24,528 nt of DNA from a virus: the IMG/VR virus record IMGVR_UViG_3300047319_000775, positions 1 through 24,528 of that record, one strand, 5' to 3'. The notes beneath the pieces were generated by a model. It had not been told where the DNA came from and did no database searches. It was given only the letters and a program-made list of their open reading frames with translations. Positions 7,852 through 15,919 of this stretch are shown piece by piece; positions within the stretch are counted from its first letter, which is position 1, and every line of letters begins with the position of its first letter. The position numbers and the translations under genes are program-made.

Positions 7852-8417
7852 GCAACCTGGAACAACTGGCAAAACAACACGGACTGTTTCGACCTCAGCC
7901 TATGGAAGACTACCATCAACTGATCGCCAACACTGTAACCGAACATGCCCGGCGTGTTCACCGCGCCATTGATTACATCGAGGTGGGCGTGTTCACGGGT
8001 AACAGCGCGCGCGCCGTGTTACAAAGCGGCCATTGCCGCTGGGCCACGTTAATTGACAACTTTTCAAATACTCACTGCGGCGATCTTAAATCCTCGGAGC
8101 ATACAGTCAGGGAGAACTTGAAAGATTATGACGGCATCTTCGAAATCAAGGTAGGCGATTCGCACGCCGTTTTGCCAACGATCAAACGGCAATTCGACAT
8201 AGGCTTTGTGGATGGCGACCACACTATCGAGGGTTGCCGCGGCGACATGGAGTTGATGTGGCCGCTGATACGCGATGATGGCGTCATGTTCATCGATGAC
8301 ATGCAAAACTGCGGCTACATGCACATCAAAGGACTGGTCGAGCAATTCGCCGCGGACAAAGGGCTTAAATACACCTACCACCAGGTCCATGAGGGACTGG
8401 GAGAATTGCGCCGATGA
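7848..8417 (+). CDS. SAM-dependent class I methyltransferase (TylF/Methyltransf_24-like)
   Basis: This 189-aa Rossmann methyltransferase probably methylates a small molecule or sugar hydroxyl. Visible: motif I YIEVGVFTGNSA (43-54), acidic strand ends LIDNF (68-72), motif VGDS (102-105), the metal-site-like VDGDH (121-125) and DDGVMFIDDM (143-152). This pattern fits class I O-methyltransferases acting on sugars or antibiotics. ATG 7848 is chosen because it overlaps the glycosyltransferase stop (ATGA); its own stop overlaps the next start. Coupling to the glycosyltransferase suggests methylation of the transferred sugar, which is inference. Confidence 0.85.
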   Translation: MSNLEQLAKQHGLFRPQPMEDYHQLIANTVTEHARRVHRAIDYIEVGVFTGNSARAVLQSGHCRWATLIDNFSNTHCGDLKSSEHTVRENLKDYDGIFEIKVGDSHAVLPTIKRQFDIGFVDGDHTIEGCRGDMELMWPLIRDDGVMFIDDMQNCGYMHIKGLVEQFAADKGLKYTYHQVHEGLGELRR

Positions 8418-9481
8418 TTAACCCGAACCAGCTTGGCCGCAGTCCGTTTCCAGCCCACGCATCGCAATGGATGCTTGTTGGGCTTCGCGGCGGAGCTGTA
8501 GCAACGGGCTATTCGTTCACGGGCGACGTTGGCGGTTCGATTTCGGTTCCCTCCTTACCATTCACGGTCGCGCTTACGCCCGCGGGCGGCATGGTTGCCG
8601 GCACGGTGACGATCACTCCGAGCGACGGCGGCGCTGGCGGAACGTTCACGCCTTCAACCGTTGCACTAACAACCGCGGCGCCTTCAAGCACGTTCACTTA
8701 TACGCCAATTTCGACGGGCAATAAAACCATCAGCGTCACTAATGGCGGCACATTAACGGATCCAGGCAGCCTCGTTTACGCGGTTACAGCGATGCAACAT
8801 TTGCTGACTACACTGATTACCTATTGGGCACTAGATGAAGCTAGCGGAACTCGCGTTGACAGCACTGGAATAAAAAACCTCGTTCCGATAAACGCGCCTG
8901 TCGGCGCTGCCGGCAAAATTAATAACGGTTGCCAATTCGTCGCGGCCAGTAGCCAATATTTACTGGCGGGTGACAGTGCTACATTACGGGTCACATCAAG
9001 TTTCACGTTTTCTGCGTGGGCGAAACTGGCAAGTAATACCGGAGGGGCAGAGCTTGTGCTTGCCAAGGATGAAGGATCAACAAGCGGAGGGCTTAGGGAT
9101 TATTCGATCTTTCATCATCCGACTGCTGGCTATGTTTTCAGCGTAAACGATCCGGCCACCATAGCCGTTGCCGTTGGCACGCCTGCTTCTACCGGGGTTT
9201 GGACGCACATCGTCGTGTGGTGGGATTCGGCGGACAGCAAGCTGCGGATACGGATCAACGATACCACTACCTATGTTAGCACCATGACGGGCGCGCTTAC
9301 CCAAACTGCTGCAAACTTTTACATGGGTGTTTACGGGAATAATGCAGGCGGTGCTACTGCGGCAACCTACTTTGACGGGATCATTGACGAGGTTGGTTTC
9401 TGGAAACGGTTACTTACGGCCTCAGAAATCACTGTGCTTTACAATGGCGGAAACGGCACGCCGTATTCCCTCTTTTCGTAA
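8414..9481 (+). CDS. Ig-like plus LamG/ConA-like virion surface protein
   Basis: This 355-aa protein has two recognisable parts. Residues 32-125 resemble the Ig-like decoration domain common on phage capsids and fibres (GTVTITPSDGGAGGTFTP, then STFTYTPISTGNKTISVTN). Residues 136-350 are a LamG/concanavalin-like jelly roll: YWALDEASGT, NGCQFVAASSQYL, FTFSAWAKL, GVWTHIVVWWD, FDGIIDEVGFWKRLLTASEI. Such domains bind carbohydrates. Its ATG overlaps the methyltransferase stop (ATGA). It could be a head decoration or a receptor-binding protein. Its place beside glycosylation genes and away from tail genes favours head decoration, weakly. Confidence 0.82.
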   Translation: MINPNQLGRSPFPAHASQWMLVGLRGGAVATGYSFTGDVGGSISVPSLPFTVALTPAGGMVAGTVTITPSDGGAGGTFTPSTVALTTAAPSSTFTYTPISTGNKTISVTNGGTLTDPGSLVYAVTAMQHLLTTLITYWALDEASGTRVDSTGIKNLVPINAPVGAAGKINNGCQFVAASSQYLLAGDSATLRVTSSFTFSAWAKLASNTGGAELVLAKDEGSTSGGLRDYSIFHHPTAGYVFSVNDPATIAVAVGTPASTGVWTHIVVWWDSADSKLRIRINDTTTYVSTMTGALTQTAANFYMGVYGNNAGGATAATYFDGIIDEVGFWKRLLTASEITVLYNGGNGTPYSLFS

Positions 9482-9485
9482 TGAC

Positions 9486-9773
9486 ATGCCAGAAAGAAAT
9501 CAAATGTGGATTGGGCTTGCCAGAACGGCCGTGTCTGGAGTTATCGCTGCAATCGCTGTCATTTTTTTCTTCGGCGGGCGCGAAGCGAAGATTAATGACC
9601 TGCTCTCATGGAAAGCTGATACCGCGCCAAAGATTCAACGCATGGACACAACCGGCACGTTATCTTTTGAACTGTTTCATAAGGAATATGAGCGCACACA
9701 ACAGCGCCAGGAAGAAAAGATAAAAGAACTGGAAAAGGAAATAAGAGCACTTGAACGAGCTTCTAACAATTGA
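9486..9773 (+). CDS. Membrane-anchored coiled-coil protein, holin or spanin candidate
   Basis: This 95-aa protein has one N-terminal membrane segment (about 10-30, ARTAVSGVIAAIAVIFFF) and a charged coiled coil (about 60-93, KEYERTQQRQEEKIKELEKE). That layout matches inner-membrane spanins and some small holin-type lysis proteins. It directly precedes and overlaps the GH75-like hydrolase gene, which supports a lysis role. ATG 9486 follows the LamG stop by four bases; the overlapping ATG at 9481 lies in another frame. No second (outer-membrane) spanin was found. Confidence 0.7.
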   Translation: MPERNQMWIGLARTAVSGVIAAIAVIFFFGGREAKINDLLSWKADTAPKIQRMDTTGTLSFELFHKEYERTQQRQEEKIKELEKEIRALERASNN

Positions 9774-10218
9774 GCCGGTAACGATCTATGAGTTACTCGA
9801 TATGCGCTATGTGCGCTTCGTGAGTAACCTCGACGTTTGCAACGATGGGAGCGGACCGGATTACGATGATCCGTATCATCAGGCGCAGACCGCTTACTAT
9901 AACGGCGGCAACTTTTTGAATGCTGATGTCGATCGTTACATGGTCGTGCCGCCGCAGATTCGTTCCATGGTTCCCGGCGTGGTGATGGGATGCCAGGCGC
10001 GCGTCACTAATCTCACCACCGGCCAATGGAGCGCCGCGGTCGTGGGCGACATCGGGCCGGATGATAAGACCGGCGAAACCGCCTATTGCCTGGCGAAGAT
10101 TCTTAACCCTGACATCGGCCATAACGATGGTGATTCAGCCTACGTCTATCTCTACGAGCTGTGGCCGGACATCCCGGCCAAAGTAAACGGCAAAACTTAC
10201 AAACTGGAACCTGCATAA
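9751..10218 (+). CDS. GH75 chitosanase-like hydrolase, probable endolysin
   Basis: This 155-aa protein resembles the core of glycoside hydrolase family 75: MVVPPQIRSMVPGVVMGC, then WSAAVVGDIGPDDKTGE, followed by a helical AYCLAKIL. In the characterised Aspergillus fumigatus GH75 enzyme the essential residues are, as I recall, Asp160 and Glu169, nine apart; here D100 and E109 in GDIGP...GE have the same spacing. A double-psi barrel fold is likely. Position after a membrane/coiled-coil protein suggests it degrades the cell wall at lysis. TTG 9751 has AAGGAAATAA upstream; ATG 9802 is the alternative. No signal peptide is seen. Confidence 0.65.
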   Translation: MNELLTIEPVTIYELLDMRYVRFVSNLDVCNDGSGPDYDDPYHQAQTAYYNGGNFLNADVDRYMVVPPQIRSMVPGVVMGCQARVTNLTTGQWSAAVVGDIGPDDKTGETAYCLAKILNPDIGHNDGDSAYVYLYELWPDIPAKVNGKTYKLEPA

Positions 10219-10749
10219 ATGGCTTGGGTAGCATTCACATCTTCTCACGTTCTAAGCGAGTTTACGCCGAACGAAGCGGCGTCGATTCGTAACATGCAGG
10301 GCAGCGGATCTGGCAGTGGTCCACCGTTTGTTAATGTCGATGTCATCACCGCGCGAACGGTTGATGAGGTGCGCGGGTTTATTCTGGCCGGCGATTACGC
10401 GATTGATGACGCGAACAATAACACGCTACCCAAGGGACTTTTTGCTGACGCCATAGCGATCGCGCGCTGGCGGTTACTGATTGCAGTGCCGCAACTGAAG
10501 CAACTACAAACCGCTGAGCGCCAAAAAGCATACGAAGACGCGCTGGCGAAGATGAACAAGATCTCGGATCAGCAATTCAACGTTGAACCGCCGATCCCGC
10601 CGGCCACAGACATCAGCGCCGGCAATTGGAACAGCGAAAACAAACTGATCATGCGCACGCATCCGGTGATCAGACCAGGGCCGCAGGGCACCGACGATTA
10701 CGCCAATCCCGCCGGTCCGCAAGACGCCGAACCTACTCCGATCCCATGA
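10219..10749 (+). CDS. Head-tail connector protein (Mu gp36/DUF1320-like)
   Basis: This 176-aa protein has a helical core, GLFADAIAIARWRLL...LKQLQTAERQKAYEDALAKM (about 73-115), that resembles DUF1320/Mu gp36-type adaptors (helix with conserved Ala-Arg-Tyr/Trp-Arg, then a 'YxDALxxL' helix). An acidic, Pro-rich tail follows (about 145-176). The preceding gene ends with TAA immediately before this ATG. Its stop overlaps the gpF-like start (ATGA). Neighbouring head-completion genes support a connector role. The N-terminal 40 residues are not explained by the family. Confidence 0.65.
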   Translation: MAWVAFTSSHVLSEFTPNEAASIRNMQGSGSGSGPPFVNVDVITARTVDEVRGFILAGDYAIDDANNNTLPKGLFADAIAIARWRLLIAVPQLKQLQTAERQKAYEDALAKMNKISDQQFNVEPPIPPATDISAGNWNSENKLIMRTHPVIRPGPQGTDDYANPAGPQDAEPTPIP

Positions 10750-11663
10750 CTGATTTCGAACGCATTGTTGATGAGATCGATGGGAAACGGCAAATCGATT
10801 TTGCCCGGATATTCCGCGCGGCCGCGCGGATGAAGGATTACGGCAAGGCGCGCAACCTTATCAACGCGGTCACTGCCGCGGCGAGCAAGCCGCCCAGTAT
10901 GTCAAATCTCACGGATAAGACATACGCGCAGCATTACAAAAAGCGCAAAGCCGACATCGACCATCTGCACAGCGAAATCACAAGCGAAATGCGCATGGCC
11001 CAAGGCGATTGCCAGCGCAAGCTCCGAAACCATTTCGCGCACGCCGACATCAAATCGGCTGAAGGCGATGATTTCATGTTTGATCCTGATGCGCTGGCCT
11101 CAGACCTCGGCGACGTTCTTAAAGCATCGCTGCCGCAAATGCTGATCGACGCCGGGCAGGACGTGCTCGAAGGCTTTCTGCCGCCGCCGGATGAAGCGAA
11201 GGCGTTCATTGACGGGCGCGAAAACCTGATGTCCAACGTCGCCCAGGAAACTTTCGATTCAGTGAAGGCTGAGCTGCAGGACGGCCTCGACAAAGGCGAA
11301 AGCTACCGGGAGCTAAGTAAACGGCTTAGCGACAAGTTTGCCGAGATAACCGAAGGCCGCGCGCAGACCGTCGCCAGCACCGAAGTGGCCAGCGCCTACG
11401 GCTACGCGCGAAACGAAGCGATGAAACAAAGCGGCGCTACTCACAAGCTATGGCTTGGCAGTGGCCGGCCGCCAGGGACTTTGCACGGGATGCGTCCCGC
11501 GCACGCCGCCGCCCATTACGAGCAACAAACTCGCGCCATCGACGAACCGTTTGTAGTGGGTGGTGAGCCTTTGATGTTTCCGACAGATAGCAGCCTGGGC
11601 GCCGGACCGGAAATGACTATCAACTGTCATTGCGTGGCCTTACCAGCGGAGGCGCCCAAATAA
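10746..11663 (+). CDS. Phage head morphogenesis protein (Mu gpF / SPP1 gp7-like)
   Basis: This minor head protein probably attaches to the portal and takes part in assembly or DNA injection. It is 305 aa. Its C-terminal third carries the family pattern: GRAQTVASTEVASAYGYARNEAM, then LWLGSG, H at the turn 'RPAHAAAHYEQ', the segment EPFVVGGEPLMFPTD, and the ending GAGPEMTINCHC typical of gpF domains. ATG 10746 overlaps the previous stop (ATGA). In Mu the F gene directly follows the portal gene; here it lies about 6 kb downstream, past capsid, glycan and lysis genes, an unusual order. Confidence 0.88.
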   Translation: MTDFERIVDEIDGKRQIDFARIFRAAARMKDYGKARNLINAVTAAASKPPSMSNLTDKTYAQHYKKRKADIDHLHSEITSEMRMAQGDCQRKLRNHFAHADIKSAEGDDFMFDPDALASDLGDVLKASLPQMLIDAGQDVLEGFLPPPDEAKAFIDGRENLMSNVAQETFDSVKAELQDGLDKGESYRELSKRLSDKFAEITEGRAQTVASTEVASAYGYARNEAMKQSGATHKLWLGSGRPPGTLHGMRPAHAAAHYEQQTRAIDEPFVVGGEPLMFPTDSSLGAGPEMTINCHCVALPAEAPK

Positions 11664-12208
11664 TGCCAGCGCCGATTGTCATCGAACTAACACCGCAAGC
11701 GCAAGCGGTCATCGTGAAGCTTCGCAATTTCCCGCAGGAAATGGGGCAAGCTATTAAGCGCGGCATGGATGACGCAGGGAATACCGCCTGGCGCGAGATA
11801 ACCATCCAACGTTTCCGCGGGCTGGGCAAAAAGCCGTATCCAGTCGAGGAACATCGCCTCCGCAATATCAGCGATCGATTGCAGACCTCGTTATTCTGGC
11901 GCAACGCGAAAGTGGAAACCGCTGGCAATAGCGTGTCGGTGACGGGCACGATGGGCAGCGAAGGCGTCTGGTATTTTCCACTGCACGAATATGGCGGCAC
12001 CATCACGATAAAGCCGTTTTTTCGCAAGAACCGAAAGAGCAGTAAGAAAAACCCGAAGCCGCAAATCGCGGTGAAATCTCACACCCGCACCTATCCCGAA
12101 CGCGCGCCGATGCGCACCGGGATCGCGGAGCATAAGATACTTTTCCAGCAGAAGATTCAGGCCGAACTCGAAAAGACGCTGGCTGCGAAGGGACCATATC
12201 AACCATGA
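11663..12208 (+). CDS. Phage virion morphogenesis protein (Mu gpG-like, tail completion)
   Basis: This 181-aa basic protein resembles phage virion morphogenesis/gpG-type neck proteins: an N-terminal helix (PQEMGQAIKRGMDDAGNTAW), a beta region SLFWRNAKVETAGNSVSVTG, HEYGGTITIKP, and the C-terminal TYPERAPMRTGI, a usual signature near the end of the family. It likely helps join or complete the tail. The ATG shares one base with the previous stop (TAATG) and has GGAGG about nine bases upstream. The next gene overlaps by ATGA. Confidence 0.75.
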   Translation: MPAPIVIELTPQAQAVIVKLRNFPQEMGQAIKRGMDDAGNTAWREITIQRFRGLGKKPYPVEEHRLRNISDRLQTSLFWRNAKVETAGNSVSVTGTMGSEGVWYFPLHEYGGTITIKPFFRKNRKSSKKNPKPQIAVKSHTRTYPERAPMRTGIAEHKILFQQKIQAELEKTLAAKGPYQP

Positions 12209-12711
12209 TTGTGGACGCCGACAACGTTTTCGAAACCCTGCAAAACGACATCGCCGCGGAGATAGCGAGCAAGGCGTTATTTCAGGGCATCGAGCTGCCC
12301 GATGGCACTCCCTGGCAAGTGCTCACGGAGGATGAAGGCGATATCGAATATATGTTCACGCAGATGATTTCGGCATGCGGGCTCAGTGTTATCGTGCAGT
12401 CGCCAACCGCGCACACCGCCTCCGGCACTAAGCCCGTCCCCGAAGTGCAATTCGATCCGTTATCGGTGGCGGTTTCGATTAGCGAAGCGATCATTTTTAA
12501 TCGCGGCGCCGAAGGAACCGGCGTGCGACTGATGCGCGCCACGAAGGAAATCATCAGCGCATTGCACACGTTCAAGCCGCCATCGCTTAACAAGCCTTTG
12601 TCATTCACCGAAATGCTAAAGGACCGCGATACGCACCCGGAAACGGGTCAGCTCGTGGCCTCACGAATTTGCCTGTTCGAAGTAAGACCTTACTTCCTAG
12701 TCGTCCGATGA
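12205..12711 (+). CDS. Probable neck or tail-terminator protein
   Basis: This 168-aa protein is not recognised with certainty. It alternates strands and helices: an N-terminal helix (VDADNVFETLQNDIAAEI), a beta core (LSVIVQSPTA, EVQFDPLSVAVSISEAIIFNR), a helix (GVRLMRATKEIISALHTF) and a final strand (RICLFEVRPYFLVV). That arrangement and its place between the gpG-like gene and the tube candidate are what one expects of a tail terminator or Mu gp37-type connector. ATG 12205 overlaps the previous stop (ATGA). A gap of 34 nt follows before the next gene, which has its own ribosome binding site. Confidence 0.6.
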   Translation: MIVDADNVFETLQNDIAAEIASKALFQGIELPDGTPWQVLTEDEGDIEYMFTQMISACGLSVIVQSPTAHTASGTKPVPEVQFDPLSVAVSISEAIIFNRGAEGTGVRLMRATKEIISALHTFKPPSLNKPLSFTEMLKDRDTHPETGQLVASRICLFEVRPYFLVVR

Positions 12712-12745
12712 ACCGGCCAAACAAAACAACTAACATGGAAACAAA

Positions 12746-13495
12746 ATGAACCTACAAAAACTAATCATCGGCAATCACTTGTGGTTTGGCCGGGATACCA
12801 ACGATAACTTCGTTTATCAGACCGGCACAGTGAGCGTAACAAACGGCAGCGCCACAGTAAACGGGCTGGGAACAACGTTCACCGGCACGGCGCCTGCAAC
12901 CAAACTCTCCATCGGCGGCCGCACGGTAACGGTTTCGAGCGTAACCAGCGCCACGGTCCTGGTGCTCACAACGGTCTGGTATGGACCAACCGGCTCGACG
13001 TTGCCATGGTTTAAGAACGTCGCCAACGGCATCGACGTAAACACGCCGCCATCGACAGAAAACCTTTGGACAAGCGTAGGCGACATCGAGGATGCAAATT
13101 TTAATCCTACGCGCGATGAAGTGGAAGTTTTCTCACCGTCGCCCGGTCACTACGTGATGAGCGAAAAGCTTACCAAGTTTTCGCGGCTCAGCGTGGAATT
13201 CACCTTGCAGGATATGAGCGAGCTTTTTTTCGAAATGCTGATGAGCGCCAAAGGGCCGATCGGCAGCGGTTCGAGCGGCGGCCCGTATTCGCCTTACACT
13301 GCGACCGGAGTTATCCGCGGCTGGTTCCGTTGCGCGCAATTCGGCCAGGATGATGCGCAGAATAACATCTTCGTGGCCTGGGGCCGCGCCACCGCGCAAG
13401 CCACACGCTTCTCGAACGACATCGCCAAAGGCAAAGTTACGTTCGAGCTGCTCGCGAATCCGCTCAATAGCGGCACGATGAGTTTGGAAGCGTAG
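12746..13495 (+). CDS. Probable tail tube protein with an extra N-terminal beta domain
   Basis: This 249-aa protein lies where the tube gene is expected. Residues 26-80 form an immunoglobulin-like or beta repeat module (GTVSVTNGSATVNGLGTTFTG then TVTVSSVTSATVLVLT) seen as an add-on in many phage structural proteins. Residues 105-249 look like the tube core: VGDIEDANFNPTRDEVEVFSP, LSVEFTLQDMSELFFEMLM, then VIRGWFRCAQFGQDDAQNNIFVAWGRA and KVTFELLANPL, a Ser/Asn-rich beta pattern. GGAAACAAAATG gives a good start. It stands alone after a 34-nt gap, in keeping with high independent expression. Confidence 0.6.
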   Translation: MNLQKLIIGNHLWFGRDTNDNFVYQTGTVSVTNGSATVNGLGTTFTGTAPATKLSIGGRTVTVSSVTSATVLVLTTVWYGPTGSTLPWFKNVANGIDVNTPPSTENLWTSVGDIEDANFNPTRDEVEVFSPSPGHYVMSEKLTKFSRLSVEFTLQDMSELFFEMLMSAKGPIGSGSSGGPYSPYTATGVIRGWFRCAQFGQDDAQNNIFVAWGRATAQATRFSNDIAKGKVTFELLANPLNSGTMSLEA

Positions 13496-13508
13496 AAGGG
13501 GCGCGGTA

Positions 13509-14231
13509 ATGGCGCTGATAACTGCGACGTGGCGCGTAACGCTAAAGGGCGAGGTGCTCCTGGACTGGCCCGATCTGACTGAGGGCGAGCCCAGGCTGGC
13601 TTCTTCGTTTATTAGTGACCGTTTCGCGGCTTTTAACAGTGATGGCATCGGGATGCGAGCTATAGGTCGATCAAACGTTTCTCATACTGCATCATTCGCG
13701 CGCGTCCGAATATTCGATTCAGATGTGGAAGCGCGGAACTTTATGCAACGGGCCTTTGAAGAGGCGCCTGTTGGTCCTGGTTATCTCGAAATTCAATGGC
13801 AAAACTCCGCGGGAACAACCATCACTAATTGCGCTTTGACCGGGTTTAACGCCAGGACCGAAAACAATTTTTTTATGGCGGATTACACGTTGCAAGGTGG
13901 CGTGTTAATCCCGAATTCACCTGTTGATGCCTCAGCGGCCGGCAATAGCGATGTTTTTCTATATCCACCAGGATTTCCATTTCTGGGCGTGTACGTAACG
14001 GGAGGCGCAGGCGGATTATATACGCACACCGTTTCATTGCTGGCGGGCAATAATCCGGGCGACATTGCAGATGTTTATATCAGCTTAAATGCCGTGGATG
14101 GCCCGACCATAGAAATTTACGATATAACGCCAGCGGGCACATTGCTATATTCGGTGACTGCCGCGACCTTCGATCGCACCGAAGACTTTGAGCGGTTTAC
14201 CTGGGACGGCACGGCGTGGTCACTCACCTAA
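13509..14231 (+). CDS. Unknown structural (tail) protein
   Basis: This 240-aa protein has no family I recognise. The N-terminal half (1-135) is mixed alpha/beta (TATWRVTLKGEVLLDW, SHTASFARVRIFDSDVEARNFMQRAFEE). The C-terminal half (135-240) is beta-rich, with strand pairs YTHTVSLLAG, DVYISLNAVDGPTIEIYDIT and FERFTWDGTAWSLT resembling short repeat-type fibre modules. AGAAGGGG just upstream supports ATG 13509. Its position between tube and tape-measure candidates, where tail assembly chaperones usually lie, and its size suggest a tail structural role rather than a chaperone. Confidence 0.65.
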   Translation: MALITATWRVTLKGEVLLDWPDLTEGEPRLASSFISDRFAAFNSDGIGMRAIGRSNVSHTASFARVRIFDSDVEARNFMQRAFEEAPVGPGYLEIQWQNSAGTTITNCALTGFNARTENNFFMADYTLQGGVLIPNSPVDASAAGNSDVFLYPPGFPFLGVYVTGGAGGLYTHTVSLLAGNNPGDIADVYISLNAVDGPTIEIYDITPAGTLLYSVTAATFDRTEDFERFTWDGTAWSLT

Positions 14232-14234
14232 CAC

Positions 14235-15050
14235 ATGGCTGACCAGGATTTCGATATCAACATCCGCACGCTGGCGGATACGACCGGGATCAAGCTAACT
14301 CAGGCGCAGCTCGAAGCCTTACAGAACGCGGCAAAAGAAGGTAACATCCGTGCCATAACTGCAATGAAGCAGTTAACCGACGCTCAGGCCGAAGCGCAGA
14401 GCAAGTTAGGCATCGGCCTTACGGGGAGCGCTCTTGGTCTTGGCACAATAGTGACGCTAGTCACCGCGGCGATCAATAAGTGGCGAGCATTCAACGATGA
14501 ACAGGACCGCATGGTTGACGGCATGATCCGGGCAGAGGAAAAGGCGCGCGCTTTAGGGGAGGCAATTATAGAAACGCAGGATGCAATGATTTCCGCGCAG
14601 CGTGTGGACACTGAGCCTCTAGAACAATCGTTTGTTCGATTGCAGCAGGAAATCATCAGGTTAAAGACCGAACAAAGTTTGTTAAATCTTCCCGAACAAG
14701 GCGAGGAATGGAAAAAGCTGAACGCGGAAATTCATGTTAATGAAGCTTTGCTCCACAGAGTCACATCGGCCATGCAGAAGCAGGCCGACGAAGCTGATAA
14801 ATTAGCGAAGGCCAACGCAAAAGCGCACGAAAAAGATGTGGAAGACCGGGAGAAGTTTGAGCGCAGCGCATTGGCGGCAGCAAATCCAAACGTGCAGCGT
14901 GTATTGCAAAACGAAGCGGAGGCAAGGAGAACCGGCGATCAGATGTTTCAGAAATCCGCGGAAGCATACGAGCGCGGCCTTGGGCCGGACCAACGGGCAG
15001 AGTTAGAGCAGCTCCGAGTGTTAGAACAAATCAGGGACGCCTGGCGCTAG
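14235..15050 (+). CDS. Short tape-measure-like tail protein
   Basis: This 271-aa protein is highly helical, with one hydrophobic segment (about 58-82, GIGLTGSALGLGTIVTLVTAA) and long coiled coils on both sides (80-130 and 145-270, rich in Ala, Glu, Gln, Lys). The N-terminus 'DFDINIRTLADTTGIK' resembles the start of small tape-measure proteins. If it is the tape measure, about 0.15 nm per residue predicts a tail near 40 nm, comparable to gene transfer agents and very short siphoviruses. It follows the tail genes, as expected. It could instead be a coiled-coil internal virion protein. Confidence 0.55.
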   Translation: MADQDFDINIRTLADTTGIKLTQAQLEALQNAAKEGNIRAITAMKQLTDAQAEAQSKLGIGLTGSALGLGTIVTLVTAAINKWRAFNDEQDRMVDGMIRAEEKARALGEAIIETQDAMISAQRVDTEPLEQSFVRLQQEIIRLKTEQSLLNLPEQGEEWKKLNAEIHVNEALLHRVTSAMQKQADEADKLAKANAKAHEKDVEDREKFERSALAAANPNVQRVLQNEAEARRTGDQMFQKSAEAYERGLGPDQRAELEQLRVLEQIRDAWR

Positions 15051-15055
15051 TTATT

Positions 15056-15919
15056 ATGGACCCAAGTTTTATACCCGTTCGAGTTACGCCGAGTAAAACG
15101 CCCTTCGGTTTGGATCAACTCTCGCGCGAATATAAAACCGCGCTAAGCGCCGAAGCCGCGATCGCCGCAGCGCCGGCGGTGGGCACCGCGGATGAAGTTT
15201 TCCCTAACATGTTCCTGATGCCCATCAGCACACCGGAAACCGCGGAATCGGCAACGCGCATCGATCTGCTTTACATGGGATGCCTGGCCGGCGCCGAAGG
15301 CTCGCCAACATTACCGGATCAAAAGCACGACAGCGACAATGCCGTGCAAAGCGCCAGCAGCAGCTCAGGTCCTAACGGCCCGATTCCAAGCCCTATTACA
15401 ATCCAATTTTATGCGCCTACCAGCACACTCACCTATTTCTCCTATCTGGCGCCTGGAACGACTCCAGCGGATGATCCAACTGCTCCACTGGTAATCATTA
15501 ACATAAATGCAGGCACTTCTAATTTTACGGGCGGCAGCGTGTCGAGCCTGTTGGGTTATTTCAACCCGCAAATACTTGGCGTTATGCAGGCAACCGAAAT
15601 TGTTCCCGGCAAATACTGGCAAAACGTGGCACGAAAAACGAAATCATACACGGCATTCCAGGTAAACCTCCCGCCAGGCACAGCAATCGTTTCACTTTAC
15701 AATCCGGGCATCAATTATGTTGCGGGCGACACCCTTACAATTTCAAGCGGCGGTGAAAGCGCAACGATCGATGTCATTACGGTAGGAAGCATCTTCGGCG
15801 ATGGCGGTGGTATTCTAAGCTTTAGCGTGAGTGCGAATTCATTTACGGCCAGTCATACCGCGCTTGCCGCCAGCGGTGGCAGTGGGACTACTGCCGGATT
15901 TAACGTTTCCATCTTTTAA
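15056..15919 (+). CDS. Beta-rich tail or fibre protein, unknown
   Basis: This 287-aa protein has no recognised family. The N-terminal 100 residues are mixed. The middle contains strands rich in Thr, Ser and Pro. The end (about 222-287) holds a repeat-like fibre motif, INYVAGDTLTISSGG then GGGILSFSVSANSFTASH and GGSGTTAGFNVS, common in phage tail fibre tips. It starts five bases after the tape-measure stop without a clear Shine-Dalgarno sequence. The next gene starts on the base after its stop, so the genes are probably coupled. Baseplate or receptor-binding roles are both possible. Confidence 0.65.
   Translation: MDPSFIPVRVTPSKTPFGLDQLSREYKTALSAEAAIAAAPAVGTADEVFPNMFLMPISTPETAESATRIDLLYMGCLAGAEGSPTLPDQKHDSDNAVQSASSSSGPNGPIPSPITIQFYAPTSTLTYFSYLAPGTTPADDPTAPLVIININAGTSNFTGGSVSSLLGYFNPQILGVMQATEIVPGKYWQNVARKTKSYTAFQVNLPPGTAIVSLYNPGINYVAGDTLTISSGGESATIDVITVGSIFGDGGGILSFSVSANSFTASHTALAASGGSGTTAGFNVSIF

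Noticed and set aside
12712-15050. A tail chaperone pair with programmed frameshift (G/GT type)
   Set aside because: No small ORF pair with a slippery heptamer was found between the tube and tape-measure candidates; the ORFs there are full-sized and separate.
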